Origin: Gallionella sp. UBA4121
GTDB taxonomy: Bacteria; Pseudomonadota; Gammaproteobacteria; Burkholderiales; Gallionellaceae
DNA length: 44,087 nucleotides
Assembly: GCA_002381565.1 (NCBI GenBank)
Contig: DFWZ01000059.1
Coordinates: 1 to 44,087 of the forward strand
Reading direction: 5' to 3'
Made by a program: the position numbers and the translations under genes. The notes under the pieces were generated by a model. That model was not told the DNA's origin. It made no database searches and worked only from the letters and a program-made list of their open reading frames with translations. Within the stretch, counting starts at the first letter, position 1. The number at the start of each line of letters is the position of its first letter. Positions 31,942 through 38,266 of the stretch are shown piece after piece.

Positions 31942-31971
31942 ATGAACATCATTATTCAAGGGCTGACCTGA
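31942..31971 (+). CDS. Nine-codon leader ORF
   Basis: ATG at 31942 follows GGAGGA (31929-31934) with a 7-nt spacer and encodes MNIIIQGLT before TGA. Promoter and ribosome site are both good, and the dioxygenase gene begins 40 bp later. It may be a leader peptide or the stub of a lost gene. Confidence 0.35.
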   Translation: MNIIIQGLT

Positions 31972-32010
31972 ATTTGAAATGAGCAATTTTTATTGTGATT
32001 GGAGCATGAT

Positions 32011-32796
32011 ATGTCTGAGCAAATGCCCGTTGTTTTTGTGTCACATGGTGCGCCGGATGCGTTGTTAAAGGCGCCGGATGCCGTTGCCTGCTGGGGAGAG
32101 ATTGGCAGGTTGGTTCCGGAACCCGCAGCAATTCTTGTCGTGTCAGCGCATTGGGAAGCTCGCCAGCCAACGGTCAGCTTGTCCGGTTCGCCTGAAACCA
32201 TACACGACTTCTCCGGCTTTTCGCCTGAGCTATACCGCATGCATTATCGCGCACCCGGCGCACCGGCTCTGGCCGAGCGTGTCGCATCGCTGCTAGCAAC
32301 TGCCGGCTTGACAGCCGACCGCAACGCCAGCCGTGGGCTGGATCATGGGGCCTGGGTACCGCTATCGGCAATGTATCCACAAGCTAATGTGCCAGTCATT
32401 CAGCTTTCATTGGTACAAAACGCTGGCCCTGCAAGCCATTTTGAGCTGGGGAGGCTGCTTGCGCCCTTGCGGGAGGAAGGCGTGCTCATCGTCGGTTCCG
32501 GCGCGATCACGCACAACTTTGCATGGCTGGATTGGACAGCTCCGGCAGATAAAGTGCCTTTTCCGCAGGCGGAAGTATTTAGCAATTGGGTTGCAGAGCG
32601 ATTGGCAGCGCAGGATATTTCGGCTCTGCTCGCATATCGTTCCGCCCCTTATGGAGCGGAGTCTCACCCTGGCGAAGAGCACTTTATGCCTTTTTTCGTT
32701 GCTCTGGGTGCAGCAAAGAGTAATATTCCACAGCGCTGTCGCCCTCGTTTTTCCTATGGCGCGCTGTCCATGGATGCTTACATCTGGCGTGATTAG
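32011..32796 (+). CDS. DODA-type extradiol dioxygenase family protein
   Basis: A 261-aa member of the LigB/YgiD (4,5-DOPA extradiol dioxygenase) family. Metal-site histidines are visible at His12 (VSHGAPD), His47 (VSAHWEA) and in HPGEEHFMPFFVALGAA; LDHGAWVPL (His112) is the conserved active-site loop. The start at 32011 is set by GGAG at 32001-32004. The true substrate of bacterial members is usually unknown; a catechol-type ring is expected. It is followed on the same strand by an FMN reductase and a pirin, a common redox/quinone grouping. Confidence 0.88.
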   Translation: MSEQMPVVFVSHGAPDALLKAPDAVACWGEIGRLVPEPAAILVVSAHWEARQPTVSLSGSPETIHDFSGFSPELYRMHYRAPGAPALAERVASLLATAGLTADRNASRGLDHGAWVPLSAMYPQANVPVIQLSLVQNAGPASHFELGRLLAPLREEGVLIVGSGAITHNFAWLDWTAPADKVPFPQAEVFSNWVAERLAAQDISALLAYRSAPYGAESHPGEEHFMPFFVALGAAKSNIPQRCRPRFSYGALSMDAYIWRD

Positions 32797-32888
32797 CGAT
32801 GGCCGGGATATTAATCTGGTAACGAACGACAGGTATTGATGTGCTAACCGCACTCTAAATACATTTGCAACTTTTCAAGGGGATCATC

Positions 32889-33440
32889 ATGAGTCAATAT
32901 CAGATTGCCGTTATCGTCGGCAGCCTGCGCAAGGATTCTATCAACCGCACGCTGGCAAGCGCCATTGCAAGACTGGCGCCTTCAGAGTTTTCATTCAGTC
33001 AGGTGCAAATCGGCGACCTGCCGCTTTACAACCAGGACGACGATGCGAACCAGGCCGATTCCGTCAAGCGTATGAAGGCTGAAATCGTGGCCGCGCATGG
33101 TCTTCTGTTTGTCACGCCAGAATACAACCGCTCGATCCCAGGCGTGCTCAAGAATGCAATCGACCATGCCTCACGCCCTTATGGGCAGAGCGTTTGGACG
33201 GGCAAACCGGCCGGTGTGCTGGGCGCATCGCCCGGTGCTGCCGGCACAGGCATGGCACAGCAACACTTGCGCAACATACTCGCAGCCGTTGGCGTGCTGG
33301 CACTTGCACAGCCCGAGGCGCTTATCCAGGCAAGGGATGGGTTGTTTGACGAAGCCGGCAACATCGGCGAAGGCAGCAGGAAGTTTATGCAGAACTGGAT
33401 GGATCAGTATGTCGCCTGGGTGAAAAGGCATGCCGGTTGA
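32889..33440 (+). CDS. NADPH-dependent FMN reductase / quinone reductase
   Basis: A 183-aa flavodoxin-like NAD(P)H:FMN or quinone reductase. The FMN phosphate loop is VGSLRKDSINRTLA, and the isoalloxazine-contact motif is VTPEYNRSIPGVLKNAIDHAS; GVLGASPGAAGT follows. AAGGGGA lies about 8 nt before the ATG at 32889. It fits beside the dioxygenase and pirin as part of a small detoxification set. The exact acceptor (FMN, quinone, azo compound or chromate) cannot be told. Confidence 0.88.
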   Translation: MSQYQIAVIVGSLRKDSINRTLASAIARLAPSEFSFSQVQIGDLPLYNQDDDANQADSVKRMKAEIVAAHGLLFVTPEYNRSIPGVLKNAIDHASRPYGQSVWTGKPAGVLGASPGAAGTGMAQQHLRNILAAVGVLALAQPEALIQARDGLFDEAGNIGEGSRKFMQNWMDQYVAWVKRHAG

Positions 33441-33515
33441 TGGCATGGTCAGAGGCCTGAAACCGGATAACGTTTTATTTAAAACCAAACTAGTGCTGTT
33501 AAAACTGGAGTTAAC

Positions 33516-34217
33516 ATGTTAAAGCTCAGAAAATCTGAAGAACGCGGTTATGCAGATCATGGTTGGCTCAAAAGCTACCACTCATTTTCATTTGCCGGTT
33601 ACCATGATCCCAATCATATGGGGTGGGGTAATTTGCGGGTGATTAATGAGGACCGTATTGAAGCGGGGACGGGGTTTGGCAAGCACAGCCACCGCAATAT
33701 GGAAATTATCAGTTACGTTCTTTCGGGTGAGCTTGCGCATCAGGACAGTATGGGCAATATCAAGGGCATTCCGCCTGGAGATGTTCAGCGCATGAGTGCG
33801 GGTACCGGCGTGACGCACAGCGAATTTAATCACGCCAAAGGCCAGGTGACGCATTTTCTGCAAATCTGGATTGAGCCGAATGTTCAGGAAATCCCGCCAG
33901 GCTACGAACAGAAGACGATTCCGGTAGCGGAGAAACAGGGGGCATTGCGTTTAGTAGCCTCTCCCAATGGTGAAAATGGCTCTGTAGTGATTCATGCAGA
34001 TGCGAAGCTCTATGCCGGATTATTTGACGGAAATGAAAACGCCAGTCTCGATATAGATCCAGACCGTAAGGCCTATGTTCACCTGATTCGCGGAGAGCTG
34101 GCGGTCAATGGTCAAAAAATCACCTCTGGCGATGCCGTTTTATTAGCGCAGGAAAATCAGATACAACTCACGCATGGCAATAAGGCGGAAGTGCTGGTAT
34201 TTGATCTTGCGGCTTGA
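33516..34217 (+). CDS. Pirin family protein (YhhW-like)
   Basis: A 233-aa bicupin of the pirin family, close to E. coli YhhW, which has quercetin 2,3-dioxygenase activity. Metal ligands His57, His59, His101 and Glu103 are all present (GKHSHRNMEI and GVTHSEFNH). The N-terminal domain is conserved and the C-terminal cupin is diverged, as usual. TGGAGTT lies before the ATG. It is the last gene of the redox group before the AT-rich island. Confidence 0.92.
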   Translation: MLKLRKSEERGYADHGWLKSYHSFSFAGYHDPNHMGWGNLRVINEDRIEAGTGFGKHSHRNMEIISYVLSGELAHQDSMGNIKGIPPGDVQRMSAGTGVTHSEFNHAKGQVTHFLQIWIEPNVQEIPPGYEQKTIPVAEKQGALRLVASPNGENGSVVIHADAKLYAGLFDGNENASLDIDPDRKAYVHLIRGELAVNGQKITSGDAVLLAQENQIQLTHGNKAEVLVFDLAA

Positions 34218-34984
34218 TATGCATTTTGATATCTGCCGGCTCATCGTTGAGCCTCACTCGCGATGCGACGGAGCGAACATTTGAGCGGTTCACTGAAGTA
34301 ATTCTCTGAAGGAAGAGCAATATCGACGTGCAGCTATTGGTACAAACCTGTGGGTTATGCCATAAGCTGCGGTCAAGTCCAAAAGTATTTCAGGGCACGG
34401 TATTTTCTGGACAGTTATCGACGTGTTAGCTGTGGGTTGACGCATAAGCTGCGATTTCGTGTTTAACAAAATCAATAGGTTACAAATTCACCGTACACCA
34501 TAAGTTGCAACTAAATAACCCCATAAGCTGCGATTATCGCCATCAATTTACGCATAAGCTGCGATTTCCTTATGTGATTGGGCTGATTTTGTTCTATTTG
34601 AAAACTTGGCATTGATTTATAAGGAAAAAGTTTTGTGTAAAATGGCTGTAATCTATACGATTTATCGATGATGCGGCTGAGTATAGGTCGCTTATTGTAC
34701 TTGTAGAGGGGGTTTTTGCAATTCAAGTAGGGTAGAAACAATTGTCCAAGTTTGAGTGCCCACTTTTTGCCGTGCAATAATGCGGGATCGTGGGCAGCTT
34801 CGTGCCATATGCCGACTGTCATAGGATGAAGTTTGAACGACTGGATCCTTTAGTATACCGGCCAGTGGCGAGTTAAATGCCTGCCAGGTAACAACTACAG
34901 TTTCTATCTTTACAGAACTCCCATGTAACTAAACTAAATGGGAGCGCGCGTAATCATTTATCGCACACACTGGGATTACTTGAC
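34218..34984. other. 767-bp region holding the left repeat array
   Basis: No firm gene. It holds a GGCTCA/TGAGCC hairpin (about 34240-34255), the CATAAG repeat array (34349-34567) and a hairpin CTCCCAT/ATGGGAG (34918-34944) just before the next gene. An open frame on the minus strand (34511-34822) lacks a ribosome site and its end runs through the repeats. Confidence 0.6.
34349..34567 (+). repeat. Left array of CATAAG(C/T)TGC repeats
   Basis: Five direct copies have cores at 34361, 34443, 34499, 34522 and 34553, most reading CATAAGCTGCGATT. The first two are preceded by TGTGGGTT (34349 and 34431), and each of these by a TATCGACGTG copy. Spacing is irregular. The orientation is inward relative to the array at 38198-38262. 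The pattern resembles TnsB sites at a Tn7-like left end. Confidence 0.6.
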
Positions 34985-35566
34985 ATGCCTATACCTGAGT
35001 TAAATACAGCAGAACCATGGATTAATGATTTAATTAAAATTGGCATTCCATCTCTCGGAACTTTACTATCAATATTTGTGACATATCGCATTGGAATTGC
35101 TGGACACAAGAAAGATTTGGACATCGAAAAGCTACGTGCTGAGATTAATAAATCCAAAGCAAGTAGCGAAAAAAGGACTGATCTTGCAAAGGATGTAATG
35201 CTTAAAATAACTGCGGTTGAAACTGCACATGGAAAGTTTTCCGGTGTATTTCGCAGTGAAAATATTAAAGTCAACTCGACTTTAACTGGTGAGCAAAAAA
35301 TAAAACTGAATTCTACATTTCAGGACTTATCACGGGCAATTGATGAGTGCACTGGGATAAAATCATCTGTTCTGCTATTGAACGAGCCTCAGGTTTCGGT
35401 GAATTTTACTTTGTACTTAGAAAAACTTTATACATTTCAGGCTGGTGTAAAGCAAGATGATGATTTCTCTGATCAAATTACTTTGGGTAATCAATTTTTA
35501 GCCATTGAACATTCTAAGGAAAGATTGGTCGCGATACTAAGTAATATCTACATGGGAATTATCTAG
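34985..35566 (+). CDS. Membrane-anchored hypothetical protein, 193 aa
   Basis: First gene of an AT-rich pair inside the repeat-flanked island. One N-terminal membrane helix (about residues 17-40, IKIGIPSLGTLLSIFVTYRI) is followed by a basic/acidic coiled-coil segment (HKKDLDIEKLRAEINKSKA), then a soluble helical domain to residue 193. GGGA lies about 9 nt before the ATG. The predicted topology is a short outside N-terminus and a cytoplasmic C-terminal domain, or the reverse. No catalytic motif is recognised. The next gene starts 23 bp on, so the two are probably co-expressed. Low GC compared with the flanks suggests transfer. Confidence 0.75.
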   Translation: MPIPELNTAEPWINDLIKIGIPSLGTLLSIFVTYRIGIAGHKKDLDIEKLRAEINKSKASSEKRTDLAKDVMLKITAVETAHGKFSGVFRSENIKVNSTLTGEQKIKLNSTFQDLSRAIDECTGIKSSVLLLNEPQVSVNFTLYLEKLYTFQAGVKQDDDFSDQITLGNQFLAIEHSKERLVAILSNIYMGII

Positions 35567-35589
35567 ATTTGGTGAAAAAAATTTAAAAT

Positions 35590-36717
35590 ATGCAATTGAA
35601 ATTAACTACTCGTAAAAAATGGTGGTGGAACATAGCTGTTTGGGCTACGTCCGTATACTGCGAAATCAGGAGACCTTCAGAGGAAAAACTTGATGAGATC
35701 GCAAATTGGGTGTTCGTGCGATCTACAGATATACATTTTATGGGTAAGAAGCTTGATCTGCGTGTTAAATCGGCTTCATCAAATCGGCTTTTAACATATT
35801 TTGGTGATACCAGTATCATTATTAATTCAATCGATTTTTCAGGTAGTTACAGTAATTCACGATCGAGTAAATTTGTTATTGGGTGGAGTGATTTTGATAG
35901 TAAAAATGGGCGAGGCGGGTTTCGGAATAGCGGGCACGGTAGATATGTTGTCTATGATTCAGAAAGTGATGTGATAGTTATTCAAGGGGATAATTTACAG
36001 CGTCCAAATGATGGACTTATTGCAAATAATGGAATTTTCAGTCTTATAGATTTTCATTTTGGAAAAGTGCATTCGAATACGTTTTATGTATTTTCTGAAC
36101 ATGGAGATGTATTGTTTAAGCGTAAATTTACGGCAAATATTTTTAAAAGTGGATTGTCAGAAAATGGTCTCTATGCCGCATGCCAGACAGCCAATAGCCG
36201 AACTGATGATGGCAGTAAATTATTTTTTTTGGATATAAAAAACAATCACGAGTTGTTTCGCCGAGATCCAACGTACAGGCAAGAGTCATTCGACTTTGAC
36301 GAAGAAAAATGCGAGTTGATTGTAAGCGATAGAGTGTTGGGTAAGATACGTTACGCTGCAAATGGTGATTTGATTGACTCTCTTGAAGATCAAGAGGCAA
36401 ATTTAAATTCAGACCACTATCAAGTAGTTATTACAAATGCCGAATGCATTGTAAAGCAACCTCTGATAAATATGAATACAATTCGCCGTATCCTTGAGGC
36501 GGTCGTCAGAGCTAGATCTTTGGGTGCTGATATGGATGAAACGTGGAAACCTACCGCACTTAAAGTTCAAGGATTGGCACATGAAATTTTAGGGGAGTAT
36601 GCTGAAGCCATTGATGTATTTGAAGAGGCACTAAGGTTAAATCCAAGAATTGGTATTAAAAAGAAAATGGATCTCTTGAAGCGAAAGCTAAAGTCGCGAA
36701 CACCACAGGCAAAGTAA
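35590..36717 (+). CDS. Hypothetical protein, beta-rich with C-terminal TPR
   Basis: A 375-aa protein of low GC content. The middle (about 60-290) is rich in short beta strands with repeated aromatic/Gly/Asp turns (YVVYDSESDVIVIQGDN, NTFYVFSEHGDVLFKRKF, KLFFLDIKNNHELFRRD), which suggests a beta-propeller-like fold. The C-terminus holds a TPR-like unit (LKVQGLAHEILGEYAEAIDV, then FEEALRLNP). The N-terminus is Lys/Trp-rich (RKKWWWNIAVWATSVYCEIRR) and has no clear signal. No nuclease, NTPase or toxin motif is seen. It probably partners the membrane protein before it. The ribosome site is poor. Function unknown. Confidence 0.75.
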   Translation: MQLKLTTRKKWWWNIAVWATSVYCEIRRPSEEKLDEIANWVFVRSTDIHFMGKKLDLRVKSASSNRLLTYFGDTSIIINSIDFSGSYSNSRSSKFVIGWSDFDSKNGRGGFRNSGHGRYVVYDSESDVIVIQGDNLQRPNDGLIANNGIFSLIDFHFGKVHSNTFYVFSEHGDVLFKRKFTANIFKSGLSENGLYAACQTANSRTDDGSKLFFLDIKNNHELFRRDPTYRQESFDFDEEKCELIVSDRVLGKIRYAANGDLIDSLEDQEANLNSDHYQVVITNAECIVKQPLINMNTIRRILEAVVRARSLGADMDETWKPTALKVQGLAHEILGEYAEAIDVFEEALRLNPRIGIKKKMDLLKRKLKSRTPQAK

Positions 36718-37042
36718 ATGAAGCAATTTATTCTAGTAATTGTAACCACTATTCAAACTCAAATAATTTCCTTACGTTACCGGTCAGCTGTCAGCAGTAA
36801 AGCCGTCGCTCATCAGCCACACCTTGACGTTCGGCTGTGTCTCGAAAACGGAACTTGGCCAACGACTGGTACCTTGCGCGCCGACGGATGTGCTCTGCAA
36901 ACACGCTTGCCACTAGCTGCACATGCGGTATTCACCCGATGGCTTGATGATATCGAGGAAAACATGCCAAAGAATCGGTCATAACAATCAACCGGGAGAC
37001 GCACGCGAACTCGCGTTTGGATTTCTGCAACAGGAGAATCAA
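36718..37042. other. 325-bp gap before the acetyltransferase
   Basis: An 88-codon frame starts right at the preceding stop (TAAATG at 36715), but its sequence does not look like a protein after the first 20 residues. A small hairpin ACGCGA/TCGCGT lies near 37000-37014. GC content rises here relative to the pair upstream, which suggests a junction between sequences of different origin. Confidence 0.4.
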
Positions 37043-37489
37043 ATGATCATTGAAATAGCAACAGCAAACGACATTCCAGAATTGAGCAGCCTGCTGGCGG
37101 ATTTGTTTTCGCAAGAGGAAGAATTCACTCCAAACCACGAGACCCAGCAGCGGGGGTTAGCCCTGATTATTGACTATCCAGCGGTGGGTGCTGTGCTGGT
37201 TGCAAGACAAGGCGAGCAAATCATTGGCATGGTAAATCTACTGTTCACCATATCCACTGCACTGGGCGAGAGGGTTGCTCTGCTGGAAGATATGGTTGTT
37301 TTCCCTGCTGGCCGTGGCGTAGGTGTCGGCACAAAGCTAGTTTCCGAAGCAATCTCATATTCGCAAGCGCAAGGATGTAAGCGCATTACCTTGCTTACCG
37401 ATCAAAGCAATATATCAGCTCAGCGGTTCTATGCGAAGCAAGGCTTTGTGATGTCAAGCATGGTGCCAATGCGCATCGCCTTGGCTTAG
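37043..37489 (+). CDS. GNAT family N-acetyltransferase
   Basis: A 148-aa acetyltransferase from the ATG at 37043, with AGGAG at 37032-37036. The GNAT core is clear: motif D IIGMVNLLFTI, strand LLEDMVVFPAGRGVGVGTKL with the acetyl-CoA pyrophosphate loop (RGVGVGTKL), and the C-terminal SAQRFYAKQGFV. The substrate is unknown; small-molecule or peptide acetylation are both possible. It lies inside the repeat-flanked island, between the unknown pair and an IS remnant, and may be cargo. Confidence 0.88.
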   Translation: MIIEIATANDIPELSSLLADLFSQEEEFTPNHETQQRGLALIIDYPAVGAVLVARQGEQIIGMVNLLFTISTALGERVALLEDMVVFPAGRGVGVGTKLVSEAISYSQAQGCKRITLLTDQSNISAQRFYAKQGFVMSSMVPMRIALA

Positions 37490-37525
37490 GAAACTCATGA
37501 TCGGCATCGGGGACGGCGTATTCCA

Positions 37526-37714
37526 TGGACTTCACCCGCTTTAGTAGACAGATGATAATGTCGAAACTAAAGAGGAGTGAAACCAATGAGCGGTACAAGA
37601 TACACAGATGAATTTAAGGCGGAAGCCGTCAAGCAAGTCACCGAGCGTGGACATGGTGTCGTTGAGGTATCTGGTGTGCTGATTTTTCGATGCTCAAGAG
37701 GGAGGGTGCCTTAA
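37526..37714 (+). mobile_element. IS3-family remnant: left end and truncated orfA
   Basis: ATG at 37586, with AGGAG upstream, encodes MSGTRYTDEFKAEAVKQVTE and a few more residues typical of IS3/IS911 OrfA, then breaks at about 37669 into unrelated sequence and stops at 37714 (42 codons). TGGACTTCACCCGC at 37526 may be the inverted-repeat end. OrfB and the right end are missing. Confidence 0.75.
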
Positions 37715-38266
37715 TTTTGTGCATTCGTCGTCAGTAACAAAATTTTTGGAAAATCAGAATTCCGTTATGTCTCGGTAGTGACGGTTCGAAAAGTCGAAAG
37801 CGGACGTTCCCGCAAGCTGCGCAGGCATCCCTTTTGGAAAATTCCGATGGTCCGCTTAGGCCGAGAACCGGGCGGTCACAGCAATCCCACTGAGGGGCCA
37901 TTTTTTTGCGCGAAGTTTGTCATTCGCCATCACGAACTGCCTGCCGAAAACCTGCCATTGTGAAAAAATATGTTTCGCTCCTGTGAGTCTGTCGTCCGCC
38001 AAAGATCACTGCTGACCCCAAACGCATCTTCCGATTTTTTCTTGCTCCAGCAGACCCTACTAACGGATCGCATCCAATCTTATCTAACCGTTTCTATTTG
38101 TCCAACGTCCGTTTAAGCACTTATATAAAAAAATAACCTCCGACTTTGCTTTGCAGCCAGGTCGGAGATATTAAATTTTCATTTCTAAACTACTAGCACT
38201 TTATGGTGCCTCTACTAGCGCTTTATGGTGACTCCCACAAGCAACTTATGGTGCGTCCCGCATTCG
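37715..38266. other. 550-bp gene-free end of the island
   Basis: No gene is seen. A hairpin CTCCGAC/GTCGGAG lies at about 38140-38167, in a position to end leftward transcription from nrdJ. The right CATAAG-type repeat array occupies 38198-38262. Confidence 0.6.
38198..38262 (-). repeat. Right array of CACCATAAG-type repeats
   Basis: Three copies on the minus strand read CACCATAAGTTGC, CACCATAAAGCGC and CACCATAAAGTGC; their TTATGG cores start at 38246, 38223 and 38201, a spacing of 23 and 22 bp. Counting back 11 nt from CCATAAG gives TGCGGGACGCA at the outer end (38262) and TGTGGGAGTCA for the second copy. This matches the left array in inverted orientation and ends 4 bp before the nrdJ stop codon. 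Confidence 0.6.

Larger units (their letters stand above)
31608..32010. other. 400-bp intergenic region with hairpins and a promoter
   Basis: A REP-like hairpin TTCCCGCT/AGCGGGAA lies at 31642-31659. Two mutually exclusive stems follow: CCCTGCC with GGCAGGG (31789-31809), or GACGATGGCA with TGCCATCGTC (31797-31826, 10 bp perfect). A promoter (31894-31922) and a 9-codon ORF (31942-31971) are listed separately. Confidence 0.6.

Noticed and set aside
34361..34567. CRISPR array in the CATAAG repeats
   Set aside because: Repeats are only about 14 bp and spacing is irregular (82, 56, 23 and 31 bp). No cas genes are present.
34511..34822. A 103-codon frame on the minus strand in the repeat region
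   Set aside because: No ribosome site, and its C-terminal part is simply the translated repeat array. It may be a decayed gene, but nothing supports expression.
36718..36984. 88-codon frame starting at the stop of the 375-aa gene
   Set aside because: Only the first residues look protein-like, and the ribosome site is missing. The rest looks like random intergenic translation.
36718..37042. Integron attC site or gene cassette around the GNAT gene
   Set aside because: No paired RYYYAAC/GTTRRRY core sites were found on either side of the gene.
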